From the NCBI GenBank assembly GCA_963802915.1, contig CAWDKQ010000018.1:62001-126000 (forward strand): DNA of 64,000 nucleotides, read 5' to 3'. The notes beneath the pieces are model-generated. The model worked only from the letters and a program-made list of their open reading frames with translations. It searched no databases and was not told where the DNA came from. Each line of letters begins with the position of its first letter. Position 1 is the stretch's first letter. This stretch comes from JAICMB01 sp963802915. Lineage in GTDB: Bacteria; Acidobacteriota; Terriglobia; Bryobacterales; Bryobacteraceae. Position numbers and translations under genes: made by a program. This document shows, piece by piece, positions 26,460-36,685 of this stretch.

Positions 26460-29400
26460 TAGAACTCGACTCGCGCTCCGACTTGTCCTGTCCGGTTCCC
26501 GCCAAAATCGGCCGGACGCGCGCTCGTGATTTGACCGACGCTGGAGCTATCGATCGCAAGCACCGGATTCGCGAGATTCAGATGGTTCAACACGTTCGTG
26601 AACGAGCCCTCCACTTTAATCCTGACCCGCTCCGTAAGATAGAAGCTCTTGGAGAGGCCAGAATTTAAGTTTACTGTTCCCGGACCAGTAACGAGGCCCA
26701 TGCCCGCGTTGCCGAAACGTCCGATCGGCGCGCCGTAGCCTGGATTTCCAATCAAACAAGGCGTCCCAGGCTGCCATCCGGCAACACCGGGGCAAGTGTA
26801 GGCGCCGGCATTAAACCAGCTGGCTGCTGTCGGATTGCTCGAATTGGGATTGCCGATAACATCCGGAGCTTGGTTGCGGCCGATCACGCCCGAGCCGGTC
26901 CCGGAAGGATCGCCACCGCTAAAATACGGCGTCAGGAACGGACCGCTCTGCCACAGGAAAATCGAACTGAGCTGCCAGCCCCCGATGAACGCATCGGCAA
27001 ACCGATTCATCTGATTTCCGAATGGACGGCCGCGACCTACTGGTAGTTCATAGATCGCGGATGTGATCCAGCGATTGCGGCGCGTGCCGTAGACGGGACC
27101 GTATTCGGCCTTGAGGTTATCGGCATCCATCGTGCGGTGACCCGCATTTTCATCCGCGAAATGATCCGCCGTGTATCCCTGATTATCCGCCAGGTTCTTC
27201 GAGAAAGAATAAGCAGAGTTGAGCGTGATGCCGCTCTTATAGCGATGGTTCACTTCGATTTGCAGCGCGTTGTAGTTGGCGTCCGCTCCATTGGCTCGCG
27301 TGTTAATGACGCCCCAGTTGGGGAACGGCCGGCTGCTCAGAGGCTGGTCCACGTAGTAAGTGGTCGAGTAATACGATTGGTTCAGGTTCGGCGCCCACAC
27401 CAGATCGCGCGTCTCCATCGCGATATAGGAAATACGAAGTCCCGTGTTGAACCCCAGGTCGCGGTCGATCGAGAAATTCCACTGCATCGAATACGGATCC
27501 TTGTAGTTGATCTGATTCGCGGTACCGAAGTAATCGGTTCCCGCGGCAGGCACCGTGACTCCCGAACCACCCGTCTTCACATTCGGCCATTGAATCGCCG
27601 GAACGCCGTTCGTGATGCTGTTGTTGTAAGTGTACGTGGCCGATTGCAGTGTTCCGGTCAGCGCATAGTAAATGGACCCCAGAGCCTCTGTGTTGTAGAC
27701 ACTGAAGCCGCCGCGAAACGCGGTCTTGTTATCGAAAGGCCGGTAGGCGAAGCCGAAGCGTGGCATGAATCGTCGCGGCGCGGTGCGCAGGCTATTCGGG
27801 AGTCCGGCTTGGCTGGCCGAGAGAACCGGCATGCAGGGCGCGCCGTTTAAGCTCGGCCCCGTCGTGCTTCCGTACGGCTCGCAGGCATTGGCGCTTTCGA
27901 GGAATCCCGTCGCTAGCAAGTTTGCTGCGCCGTCGGGATAAATAACCGCGCCCGATTTTGCATAACCCGGATTGAAATTGCCGATATTTCCTGAAGCGTC
28001 GGTGTAGCCGGGATGAAATTCAAAGCGCAACCCGAATTCCAGAGTCAGCTTTGGAGTGACTCGAAAACTGTCCTGCGCGTAGGCATTGTAGTGATTCGTG
28101 ATGCCGTCGTTGTCCATCTGGACGTTGTCGAAACCGGTCTGCCCCGGCAACCCCAGCAGAAAATCAGCAAAGGGCGATCCACTGAACTGCCCGCTGAAAT
28201 TAAAGTTGCCGTAGTTATCGCCACCAAGGAACCCGAGCGGGTCGATTGCCTGAATATGCCGGTAGTCGAAACCGAACTTCAGGGTGTGCTTGCCGAGCGT
28301 CCAGGTCACATTGTCGACGACTTGATACGTCCGCCCGTGCGTGAGGCCTTGCAAGCGGTCAGCGTCCAGCCCCGTGAGATTGCTGCTTCCGAAATCGACT
28401 TCCGGCAGCCCGTTGAAAAATGCCGGCAGGCCGATCAAGCCCTGTAATCCGAGCGATTGCGAAAACGCCGATCCATTGAACGGATTTGAGGACCCGGTGT
28501 CTTGCCGGGTCATACCGAAGCGCAGTTCGTTCAACAGATTCGGCCGGATCGCGTAGTTATGAGCGATCACCAGCAGGCGATAATTGTCCGGATTGTTCGT
28601 GGAAGGAATCGACAGATCGTTCGTTGAAGCCGCGCTGATGTCTTTCCAGGTCCAGCGGCCAAAAATCGATTGCTTGGAAGTAATATATTGATCGATGCGG
28701 ACATCGTACTGGTCAGACTGATAGCTGGTATCGCGGTTGACAACGTAATTAGCGGCGTGGGAAGTGGTCAGATCCCCTGTATTCGGCAGGGGAAACAAGG
28801 TGAGGAACTTCTGCGCCACGGGATTGATCCGGCTGGACGGTATCGTATCGTTGGCAAACGGCGCTCCAGTGGTCGGATCGATGATCGTAACTCCCTCCGC
28901 ACTGAAGTTCCCGCTTTGCATGGCCTGAGTCGGAACCTCATCCTGCACCGTGGATGTTTTCGGGTAACGGAACCCCTCATACGTTCCGTAGAAGAACGTC
29001 TTATCTTTACCGTTGTACAGATGCGGGATGACGACCGGACCGCCCGCACTCGCGCCAAAATCGTTAGCGATTAGCTTGGGCTTGGTCGTTTCGCCGAAGT
29101 TGATGGCGTTCATCGCCGCATTCTGCGTGTACCAGAATAAGTCGCCGTGGAATTGATTTGTGCCGCTCTTTGAAATAGTAGTGACATCGCCTACCTGCCC
29201 ATATTCGGCCGGATTTCCAACACCCTGCACTTTGATCTCGGCAATCGATTCCGATGACGGAAACGCGTTTGATAACGGTTGATTGCCGGTCACATCCGTG
29301 ATCGAAATCCCGTCGAGCGAATACTGGGTCTGGGACTGGATACCGCCCTGAATCGAGAAATTGCCGCTATCGTCGGCTTGTACGCCAGGTAAGACTTGAA

Positions 29401-29884
29401 TCAATTGATAGGGACTTGTGTTTCCGTTAGCACGAATGTTCGCGGGGAGATTCAGCAGGTCTCTGGGATCGAATGTTTCTTGAATGACTTGAGAATCGGT
29501 TGCGATGACACCCGCTTCCGCCGACTCCACCGTAACCACCTGCGACATTTGACCAACCTGAAGGCTCGCATCGACGCGTAACGTCTGGCGTGCCACCAGC
29601 AGCAGGTCCGTCGCGGTAAAGGTCTCGAAGCCCGGGGCGCTCACTGCAACCTTGTAGTGCGCGGGCAGGACGTTGAGCAATTGATAATCGCCAACGGTGT
29701 TGGTCTTTACATCGCGGCTTGTGTTCTCGTCCGTATTTGTGATTTTTACAATCGCGCCCGGAACCGTTGCTCCCGAACTGTCTTTCACGGTTCCTAAGAT
29801 GACGCCATAGGTCGATTGCGCGTAAAGGCTCACCACGAACGAAGACATGGCGAGACACACGAATACTCGTAGCAACTTTCTCAT
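26459..29884 (-). CDS. Oar-like TonB-dependent receptor
   Basis: The product has 1141 residues: a signal peptide (to about 22), a carboxypeptidase-regulatory domain (GVILGTVKDSSGATVPGAIV), a plug domain (about 120-240, with PYQLIQVLPGVQADDSGNF and YSLDGISITDVTG), and a large barrel ending VGARVEF with a terminal aromatic. The size and the RNRWITSAIYELPVGRGRP segment fit Oar-type outer-membrane proteins abundant in acidobacteria. It overlaps the phosphoesterase gene by one base, so the two form an operon. The ligand is unknown; a phosphorylated compound is one possibility from context. Confidence 0.92.
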   Translation of the reverse strand: MRKLLRVFVCLAMSSFVVSLYAQSTYGVILGTVKDSSGATVPGAIVKITNTDENTSRDVKTNTVGDYQLLNVLPAHYKVAVSAPGFETFTATDLLLVARQTLRVDASLQVGQMSQVVTVESAEAGVIATDSQVIQETFDPRDLLNLPANIRANGNTSPYQLIQVLPGVQADDSGNFSIQGGIQSQTQYSLDGISITDVTGNQPLSNAFPSSESIAEIKVQGVGNPAEYGQVGDVTTISKSGTNQFHGDLFWYTQNAAMNAINFGETTKPKLIANDFGASAGGPVVIPHLYNGKDKTFFYGTYEGFRYPKTSTVQDEVPTQAMQSGNFSAEGVTIIDPTTGAPFANDTIPSSRINPVAQKFLTLFPLPNTGDLTTSHAANYVVNRDTSYQSDQYDVRIDQYITSKQSIFGRWTWKDISAASTNDLSIPSTNNPDNYRLLVIAHNYAIRPNLLNELRFGMTRQDTGSSNPFNGSAFSQSLGLQGLIGLPAFFNGLPEVDFGSSNLTGLDADRLQGLTHGRTYQVVDNVTWTLGKHTLKFGFDYRHIQAIDPLGFLGGDNYGNFNFSGQFSGSPFADFLLGLPGQTGFDNVQMDNDGITNHYNAYAQDSFRVTPKLTLEFGLRFEFHPGYTDASGNIGNFNPGYAKSGAVIYPDGAANLLATGFLESANACEPYGSTTGPSLNGAPCMPVLSASQAGLPNSLRTAPRRFMPRFGFAYRPFDNKTAFRGGFSVYNTEALGSIYYALTGTLQSATYTYNNSITNGVPAIQWPNVKTGGSGVTVPAAGTDYFGTANQINYKDPYSMQWNFSIDRDLGFNTGLRISYIAMETRDLVWAPNLNQSYYSTTYYVDQPLSSRPFPNWGVINTRANGADANYNALQIEVNHRYKSGITLNSAYSFSKNLADNQGYTADHFADENAGHRTMDADNLKAEYGPVYGTRRNRWITSAIYELPVGRGRPFGNQMNRFADAFIGGWQLSSIFLWQSGPFLTPYFSGGDPSGTGSGVIGRNQAPDVIGNPNSSNPTAASWFNAGAYTCPGVAGWQPGTPCLIGNPGYGAPIGRFGNAGMGLVTGPGTVNLNSGLSKSFYLTERVRIKVEGSFTNVLNHLNLANPVLAIDSSSVGQITSARPADFGGNRTGQVGARVEF

Positions 29885-30049
29885 GCTGAATTCCTTTCGA
29901 AACCTAGTGTTTTTGTGGCAGCAAAATGCGTTGACTAACCCAGATAGGGAAGGCTATCACGCTAAGGTTGCGAAAAAGTTACGATTGCGTTGGTGTCGCG
30001 GTACAAAACGTATTTCAAACCGGATGTTCAGAAGAGGGAGGAGAGGCGG

Positions 30050-30316
30050 TTATCGCAAGTCGTCTTCGTGCATGCGATAACCGTGCTCCTTCATTACAAC
30101 GCGGGCTGCTTCCACCGTGTCGGGAAGCACATAGAAAAAAGCTCCGATGCGCTCCGAGGCAAAAATCACGCCGCCCTTGTATGTATCAGGTTCCACCGCG
30201 TAATCTACTCCTCGCTCCGTTAGCAGACCTTCCAAACGCAACGCGTCGGTCAGCTTCTTCGCGATATAGATCAGAGCCAATTGTCGGTCCTCGAAAAATT
30301 CCGGTTCGCGGCGCAT
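30050..30316 (-). CDS. Small DUF2007-like protein
   Basis: The product has 88 residues and is cytoplasmic. It reads YIAKKLTDALRLEGLLTERGVDYAVEPDTYKGGV, a pattern like DUF2007-type signal-transducing proteins in which a helix senses or docks next to a short beta-sheet; the name is a resemblance by eye only. No signal peptide or membrane helix. It ends 165 bases from the TonB receptor start and begins 36 bases past the stop of the TIGR03437 protein gene, in the same direction. Function unknown. Confidence 0.65.
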   Translation of the reverse strand: MRREPEFFEDRQLALIYIAKKLTDALRLEGLLTERGVDYAVEPDTYKGGVIFASERIGAFFYVLPDTVEAARVVMKEHGYRMHEDDLR

Positions 30317-30352
30317 CGGAACTCTGCCGGTCTCTAACGGACTTGCGTCGTC

Positions 30353-32293
30353 CTACTTGGTGTACAACTTCGATTCGGACGTGTACCCGTCTAACGTGGA
30401 AACATCCAGGTAGACCAAGCTTCCCGATGTAATTCCGCTGGGTACGACAAAGTTGATTTGATAAAGTCCGGCGAAACCGGGAGCCAGGCCCGCAAATGCG
30501 ACGCTCGCCTGCTGTCCGTCCACAAAAACCGCGATGTCCTCGTCCACGGTGCTGAGGGTCGTAGACGACGGAGCCGCTCCGTCGGCAACGGTCGGAGTCA
30601 CAGAACCCAACCCCGTAACGTAAAGCTGGAGCGTCTCACCCACTACAGCGGGGCTGCTCGGCGTGACGAGTGAGTAATCCGCGTGCAAAACAGCCGCCGG
30701 ACCGACTCCGGGCGGGAATGTGCCGCCATTGCTGGTCAGGGCAAAGACACCTGGCGCGGTGTAATTCGTGAAAACGGTAACTTCGTTGGATGCGACGTTG
30801 TTGTTGATCACCTGGAAAGTCGCATAAGCTTCATTGTTGATCGGACCAGTCTCATACGGAACCAATAAGTTGATCTGTGTCGGACTTACATAGCTGAGCG
30901 GCGCGTAACGCCCGTTTACCATCACCTGTACGCCTCCCAGTCCGGCGCTGGACGGAAGCGGCAGCGATTGCGCCGAAGCAGTGGTCGACGCCAAGCCCGA
31001 GCCGAATATCGAGATAAACTCCCCGGGAGCCACCGAATTGGTGATCGGAGCATAGCTGGCAGCGTTCCAGATCCTCAACGGATCGATGAAAACGCCAGTA
31101 CCTGAATATTGCTTGGCCTGAAGGCCGATGGTCAGCGAATAAGTGGTCCCCGTACCTATTTGCAGAAAGCCGTCGCCATTCGCGCCGAGAAGGTTCTCGT
31201 AGGTTCCATCGAAATAGGTTCCGTTTGAAGCGAAGTTGTACTGCTCCTCGTCCGCGGTGTAATCGAAAGCCGAACTATTGAAATAGACCAAGCGCTCATG
31301 GAATATCGTCGTCCCCTGTCCAAGAGCGAGATTGGAACCGTAGAACGAATCGATATCGTTGTTCCCGTCGGAGAGGTCGGAGGCGTCGTTCTCGAGCGCG
31401 GCCGTATAGTAGGTTCCCTGATACTGGCTATTGGTGACGCTGGAACCGGCCTTGATCCCCACAATAATGTCGAAACCTGTCAGCGAACCGCCAATAATCA
31501 AATTTCCGTCTGAGGAGACATACATGGACTTCGTACCGCTGACCAGCGCCGTGAGTGGGGTCGATGCGGTCGGGAAGTTAAACGTGAACCCTCCGCTCGT
31601 GGCTGTGTAGGTAACGCCTGAGAGACTCTGCGTCGAACTCGCGCTGCCCTGGTTTGCCATGGCTCCATTCACCGTAATGCTCCCAAAAGTGCCGCTGCCG
31701 GTCGATGTGAGAGTGAAGTAACCATCACGAACCTGAGAAGCGTTGGCCCCCAGGAAATCTTCAAAACCAGTCTGGTATGTCCCATTCAAACTGCTGTTCG
31801 ATACGTTCGATGATACGGGAATGGCGATGAATACGTCGTCGTTCACACTTTCCGTGGAACTTCCCACAAGCGCCGATGGCCCGATTGCCGCCACACCGCC
31901 GTAAACGGTATCCGTGCTGTCGATGATGTTCTGCATCTCAAACAGCCCGTTTGCGCCCAGCGTGTACGGACCGGTTGCTGTGCAAGCGCCGTTGCCGTTC
32001 GTACACCCCCCCGAGACGGAGCCGCCGGCGGAATCGTATAACTGGCCAGTGAACGAGTAGTTTCCGTTCCCGTCGAACTTAATAAGACCGATGACGCTGC
32101 GCGCTTCGCCGATCGCGCTGCTGCTCTGGTCGAGTCCCGAAAGAAGCACCTGCCGGACGGCATAGGTCCCGTTCAAGGTGCTGTTCGCACTGGTGTCGAC
32201 ATTCTGAGCGAAAGCGCAGATCCCAATCATCCCGCACAGGACAGTCGCGAACCCGGCGCTCCTCTTAATTAAAATGGGCAGTCGTTTAGCCAT
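30353..32293 (-). CDS. Exported beta-rich protein with TIGR03437 C-terminal domain
   Basis: I choose the ATG at 32293, which gives a signal peptide (KRSAGFATVLCGMIGICAFA). The frame is open 51 codons further up, to 32446. The product has 646 residues. The first part has repeated STLNGTY / SSLNGTY modules with Gly, Asn and Thr-rich beta strands. The last 215 or so residues carry the TIGR03437 signature found in Solibacter-type paralogues: IWNAASYAPITNSVAPGEFI, SIFGSGLAS, VMVNGRYAPLSYVSPTQINL, and TGLGSVTPTVADGAAP. It is probably a secreted surface protein; its role is unknown. Confidence 0.82.
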   Translation of the reverse strand: MAKRLPILIKRSAGFATVLCGMIGICAFAQNVDTSANSTLNGTYAVRQVLLSGLDQSSSAIGEARSVIGLIKFDGNGNYSFTGQLYDSAGGSVSGGCTNGNGACTATGPYTLGANGLFEMQNIIDSTDTVYGGVAAIGPSALVGSSTESVNDDVFIAIPVSSNVSNSSLNGTYQTGFEDFLGANASQVRDGYFTLTSTGSGTFGSITVNGAMANQGSASSTQSLSGVTYTATSGGFTFNFPTASTPLTALVSGTKSMYVSSDGNLIIGGSLTGFDIIVGIKAGSSVTNSQYQGTYYTAALENDASDLSDGNNDIDSFYGSNLALGQGTTIFHERLVYFNSSAFDYTADEEQYNFASNGTYFDGTYENLLGANGDGFLQIGTGTTYSLTIGLQAKQYSGTGVFIDPLRIWNAASYAPITNSVAPGEFISIFGSGLASTTASAQSLPLPSSAGLGGVQVMVNGRYAPLSYVSPTQINLLVPYETGPINNEAYATFQVINNNVASNEVTVFTNYTAPGVFALTSNGGTFPPGVGPAAVLHADYSLVTPSSPAVVGETLQLYVTGLGSVTPTVADGAAPSSTTLSTVDEDIAVFVDGQQASVAFAGLAPGFAGLYQINFVVPSGITSGSLVYLDVSTLDGYTSESKLYTK

Positions 32294-32517
32294 CACGTCT
32301 GTGGACGCAGTGACATTCCTCGCCGTTACTTTCGGATACAGAACCTGATCCATGTTCCACAGGGTAGCAGGTGCAAATTCCAATTGGGGGTGATTCCAGC
32401 TCAGTGTCACTGTAAACTCTACCCGCCCGAGCAATCCAAGCTCCACTTCCGCGATTGAATAACTTTGATTTAAGTTCCGGCAGCCCGATTGCTCAACCCA
32501 CTATTAAGGTGAATCGC

Positions 32518-34047
32518 ATGTTACTACGAAACCTTTGGTTAACCGCGGCGCTGGCTCTCCCTATGCTCGCCCAGGCGCCTCCGCCGCCTGTGCATTCCGG
32601 ATCCCAGCCCCTGTATCGCGTAACGATTGTCGAACGCTCTACCCCGGCGATCAATTACACGCATCGTTCGGAACCCACAAAAATCGATTTCAAAGGCACT
32701 CCCCTTCTTCCCGAGGCTCATGGTGAAGCAACCGTCGAGAACAAACGCGGCGCCACCATGGTAGACGCGCATTTCAGTAACGTTCCGCCGCCCACCCGGT
32801 TCGGCCCCCAATACCTGACGTACGTTGTGTGGGCCATCAGTCCCGAAGGACGGGCGCAGAGCATCGGCGAGCTTGTTCTTAACGGCTCCGATAAAGGTCA
32901 TCTCACGGCGTCCACTCCCATGCAGGCTTTCGCGTTGATCGTCACCGCGGAACCATATTATTCGGTATCGAAACCGAGCGGCGTGGTCGTAATGGAAAAT
33001 GCCGTCCGACCTGAGACCGTCGGCCAGGTGGAACAGGTGAACGCGACCTATGAATTGCTGCCGCGAACCGAGTACACGTACACGATGGATACGCCGGCTG
33101 CTCAGCAACCACCTTCAGGTCCCGCAGTGTCGATGCAGGAATACGAAGCGCTCCTGGCGACGTACCAGGCCAAGAACGCCATCCAGATTGCGATCGCTGC
33201 CGGCGCCGACCGGTATGCACCGGATCGCCTGAAGCGGGCCCAGGAGATTTTCGACCAGGCTCGTCAGCTTCCCCGTAAAACGCAGGGAGAGCAGGTAGTC
33301 GCCAGCATGCGGGAGGCAGCTCAGATCGCTGAAGATGCCCGCGCGATCTCCGCCCTCCGCGCGGAAGAAGAGCACGATGCCCAAGCCCACGCGCAAGCGG
33401 CTCAGGCTCAAATCCAGGCGCAGAACCAAGCCGCTGCTGCTCGCGCTGCCGAGGAAGCGGCCGCGGCGCAGGCCCGCGATGAGGCCGATCGCGCTCAATT
33501 ACAGCAGGCCCCGCCGCCTCCTCCTCAGCCGCCTGCCACTCAAGCACCGGCGGCTCCTCCCATCACGGCGCGCGTGGAACGGGGTGCCGATACCGGCCGC
33601 GAGACTCGCGCGGCCTTGCGCCAGCACCTCAGTAATTCTGGATTTCAAACCCTGGACACGCCGCGCGGTCTTGTCGTGGTGATTCCCGACATGCTGCTCG
33701 AAGGCAGCGCTAATGGGGTTCGCGATCGCCTCACCGTTGTCGCATCGTCCATCTCTTCTTATCCCGGTTTGCGCATCGAAGTGGATGGCAACTCCGATAA
33801 CGGCAGTTCTGAGAACGCGAATTATCGTGTATCGCAGCAGCTTGCCGCGCAGGTCCGCGACATGTTGCTGAGCGAAGGCATTCCACCCGCATCGATAGCA
33901 GCCTATGGCTACGGCAGCACGCGCCCTGTGGGACCGAACAAGCAGGAGAATCGCCGCGTAGAAGTTGTGATTTCAGGACCGCCGATCGGAAAGATGCCCG
34001 TTTGGGACCGGACTTACTCCCTGGAGAGAAAGCCGCTCCCGCGCTAA
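32518..34047 (+). CDS. OmpA-family outer-membrane/peptidoglycan protein
   Basis: The ATG at 32518 has AAGG at good spacing and gives a signal peptide (MLLRNLWLTAALALPMLAQA); an upstream start at 32455 is less likely. The product has 509 residues: a beta-rich N-terminal part, an Ala/Glu/Gln-rich coiled coil (about 235-340), a Pro-rich linker, and a C-terminal OmpA domain (about 365-500) with LRIEVDGNSDN, NYRVSQQLAAQVRDML and GYGSTRPVGPNKQENRRVEV. OmpA domains bind peptidoglycan, so it probably tethers the outer membrane or a complex to the wall. The CocE gene follows after 31 bases. Confidence 0.87.
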   Translation: MLLRNLWLTAALALPMLAQAPPPPVHSGSQPLYRVTIVERSTPAINYTHRSEPTKIDFKGTPLLPEAHGEATVENKRGATMVDAHFSNVPPPTRFGPQYLTYVVWAISPEGRAQSIGELVLNGSDKGHLTASTPMQAFALIVTAEPYYSVSKPSGVVVMENAVRPETVGQVEQVNATYELLPRTEYTYTMDTPAAQQPPSGPAVSMQEYEALLATYQAKNAIQIAIAAGADRYAPDRLKRAQEIFDQARQLPRKTQGEQVVASMREAAQIAEDARAISALRAEEEHDAQAHAQAAQAQIQAQNQAAAARAAEEAAAAQARDEADRAQLQQAPPPPPQPPATQAPAAPPITARVERGADTGRETRAALRQHLSNSGFQTLDTPRGLVVVIPDMLLEGSANGVRDRLTVVASSISSYPGLRIEVDGNSDNGSSENANYRVSQQLAAQVRDMLLSEGIPPASIAAYGYGSTRPVGPNKQENRRVEVVISGPPIGKMPVWDRTYSLERKPLPR

Positions 34048-34078
34048 ATAGCTGACGGCGCATGTTACCCTGCGCCCG

Positions 34079-35965
34079 ATGAAGATCCTGATTCTGTGCG
34101 GGCTGCTTGCAACGGCGGCATTAGCGCAAACTCCTGATGAGACCGCCCGCAAGCAGCTTGCCTATACGAAGGCTCACTACACCAAGTACGAGTACCGTAT
34201 TCCCATGCGTGACGGCGTGAAGCTGTTCACCTCCGTTTATATCCCCAAAGATTCGCGCGCAAGCTATCCGATGATGATGCAGCGGACGCCATATTCCGTG
34301 GGTCCGTATGGCATCGACAACTATCCGCGCATTCTTGGACCGTCCGAACTCTTCACCAAGGAAGGCTTCATTTTCGTTTATCAGGACGTGCGCGGCCGTT
34401 ATCTTTCCGAAGGAACCTTCATTGACGTGCCGGTCCATAAAGTGAAGCTCGCCGGTCCCAAGGATACTGACGAAAGCACCGATACCTACGACACGGTGGA
34501 CTGGCTGGTAAAGAACGTCCCGAATAACAACGGAAAAGTAGGGATGTGGGGGATCTCCTATCCAGGATTTTACGCCGCCTTTGCGCTGATCAACTCGCAC
34601 CCCGCGCTGGTCGCCGTATCGCCGCAGGCACCGATGGGCGATGTCGGCAATGGCGACGACGCGTATCATAACGGAGCGTTTTATCTGGCGGCCAACTTCG
34701 GTTTTTATAGTTCATTCAAACCGCGCGGCGAGGAGCCGGAACGGCCCAAACGCACGTTGCCTTTCGACTTCGGAACGGCGGACCAATACGATTTCTACCT
34801 GAACATGGGTCCGTTGTCGAATTCCAACACGAAGTATCTGAAGAACCAGAATATCTACTGGAACGAGACCCTGGAGCATCCCAATTACGATGAGTTCTGG
34901 CAATCCCGGGGGCTCGCGCAATACATGAAAAATGTCCATCCCGCCGTGCTCTTCGTGGGCGGCTGGTTCGACGCCGAGGATCTCTCAGGTCCCTTGAAGC
35001 TCTTCCATTCGCTGGAGCAAAATGGTCCGACTTCGCCGGACACTCTCGTCATGGGGCCGTGGCGTCACGGCGGTTGGTCGCGTGGCGAGGACGACAAGCT
35101 CGGGAACTTAGTATTCAATTCGAATACCGGAGATTTTTTTCGTGAGCACATCGAGCTGCCGTTTTTTATTCAGAATCTCAAGGGCAAGAATGGGGGCCTC
35201 AAGGATCAGGACCAGGAGCCGATGCCCAAGGCCTGGGTTTTTGAAACCGGCGAAAATCGGTGGCGTCGATACGACGCATGGCCGCCCAAACCCTCGACGC
35301 CGCTCTCCCTTTACTTCGGCGCCGATGGGAAGCTGACCTTCACCCCCGCGTCTTCAAGCGCTCAGGAATTCGACGAATACACCAGCGATCCTGCGCGTCC
35401 CGTCCCTGTGATCGGGAGCATCGGCGAGGGCATGCCAGGCGATTACATGACTTACGATCAGCGTTTCGCTTCCCAGCGGCCCGACGTTCTCGTATATCAA
35501 ACCGAGCCGCTCGATCGCGACCTCGCGGTCACCGGTCCCCTGACGGCTTCGCTCGTCGTATCCACCAGCGGAACCGATTCCGATTTCATCGTCAAGTTAA
35601 TTGACGTTTATCCCGAAGATTATCCCAATCCAAATCCGAATCCATCTGAGCTGCACATGGGCGGATATCAACAGCTAGTGCGCGGCGAGCCGTTCCGAGG
35701 GCGTTTTCGCAAGAGCATGTCCAAGCCCGAGCCGTTCACGCCCGGTAAGCCCGACAAAATCGAATTCTCGATGCCCGATGTGGGCCACGTCTTTCGTCCC
35801 GGCCATCGCATTATGGTGCAGATCCAGAGCACGTGGTTTCCGTTGGTCGATCGCAACCCGCAGACTTTCGTGAACATTCCTACGGCAACCGCCGCGGACT
35901 TCCACAAAACTGTCGAGCGAGTTTATCGCGGATCGTGCGTGCGTGTTCTATCGAGCGCTCCCTAA
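34079..35965 (+). CDS. CocE/NonD family X-Pro-type hydrolase, exported
   Basis: The product has 628 residues with a short signal peptide (MKILILCGLLATAALAQ). The S15/CocE alpha/beta-hydrolase core starts at IPMRDGVKLFTSVYIPKD, with the nucleophile S160 in GISYPG and DVRGRYLSEG before it. The C-terminal jelly-roll typical of CocE and X-Pro dipeptidyl peptidases is present (GPLTASLVVSTSGTDSDFIV, GHRIMVQIQS). It should cleave an ester or an amide, possibly a proline-containing peptide; the exact substrate cannot be read. It probably shares transcription with the OmpA-like gene and ends four bases from a convergent gene. Confidence 0.9.
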   Translation: MKILILCGLLATAALAQTPDETARKQLAYTKAHYTKYEYRIPMRDGVKLFTSVYIPKDSRASYPMMMQRTPYSVGPYGIDNYPRILGPSELFTKEGFIFVYQDVRGRYLSEGTFIDVPVHKVKLAGPKDTDESTDTYDTVDWLVKNVPNNNGKVGMWGISYPGFYAAFALINSHPALVAVSPQAPMGDVGNGDDAYHNGAFYLAANFGFYSSFKPRGEEPERPKRTLPFDFGTADQYDFYLNMGPLSNSNTKYLKNQNIYWNETLEHPNYDEFWQSRGLAQYMKNVHPAVLFVGGWFDAEDLSGPLKLFHSLEQNGPTSPDTLVMGPWRHGGWSRGEDDKLGNLVFNSNTGDFFREHIELPFFIQNLKGKNGGLKDQDQEPMPKAWVFETGENRWRRYDAWPPKPSTPLSLYFGADGKLTFTPASSSAQEFDEYTSDPARPVPVIGSIGEGMPGDYMTYDQRFASQRPDVLVYQTEPLDRDLAVTGPLTASLVVSTSGTDSDFIVKLIDVYPEDYPNPNPNPSELHMGGYQQLVRGEPFRGRFRKSMSKPEPFTPGKPDKIEFSMPDVGHVFRPGHRIMVQIQSTWFPLVDRNPQTFVNIPTATAADFHKTVERVYRGSCVRVLSSAP

Positions 35966-35969
35966 ACGC

Positions 35970-36611
35970 TCATAGCCCCGGTATACCGCCGCTGCCGCCC
36001 GACCCGGTCCCACCCAAATTGCATGGGCCGCAGATTCCATAACCCGAACCGCTGGCCTGGATGAAACCGCAGGTCGACGTCAGCTTGTCGAGCTCCGAAG
36101 CACTCAGTCCAGCGTTCTGAAAAGCCCGTTCGGTCTTCTGATAGAATTTCACCCGCGTGTTGAGGTGCAGCGAGTCCACCCAAGCCAGAAGGCCGTCTGC
36201 GAGATCCCCGGGGTTCGTCGGCGTGACGGGATTAGTCTGAAACGGCCCGGCGGCATTGCACAGATCTCCGTTTGAGACGGTAGACAGCAGTTTGATCACG
36301 ACAGCGTCCACCGTTCCCGGAGTCAAAGCATTGTGGACCAGGTCCTGATTTACGGAAAGCGACATCAGGGAGTTGGGCGTAACCAGGCAGGCACAGCAGG
36401 AGACCATTTCTTCAGCGGGATCGAACGTATAGACATTCACGCACATGCGCCCTTCGGGATCATTGCCGCTCTGCGTACCGGCGTTGGTGAGATCCACAAC
36501 GGCATCTCCATGGGTGAGGTTCGAGGCGTAGGCGATCTTGTAAGGATTCGGCACCTGCGCATATGCCGACACAACTAGAAAACAAGCCGCGCCGCGCAGT
36601 AGAGAACGCAT
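35970..36611 (-). CDS. Cysteine-containing exported protein, acidobacterial type
   Basis: The product has 213 residues with a signal peptide (MRSLLRGAACFLVVSAYA). Notable features are MCVNVYTFDPAEEMVSCCAC, a later CGF, and CGPC, then a Gly/Ser-rich tail. The clustered cysteines may form disulfides or bind a metal. The DAVVDLTNAGTQSGNDP segment suggests an Ig-like beta fold. I do not recognise a named family. It is convergent with the CocE gene, four bases apart. Function unknown. Confidence 0.72.
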   Translation of the reverse strand: MRSLLRGAACFLVVSAYAQVPNPYKIAYASNLTHGDAVVDLTNAGTQSGNDPEGRMCVNVYTFDPAEEMVSCCACLVTPNSLMSLSVNQDLVHNALTPGTVDAVVIKLLSTVSNGDLCNAAGPFQTNPVTPTNPGDLADGLLAWVDSLHLNTRVKFYQKTERAFQNAGLSASELDKLTSTCGFIQASGSGYGICGPCNLGGTGSGGSGGIPGL

Positions 36612-36685
36612 TAGTCTTAGAGCCTAGCCCAGCCTACTAATACGGAAGGTCCAGTACAATCCTCCGGTTGGCCTAGCCGAAAAGA

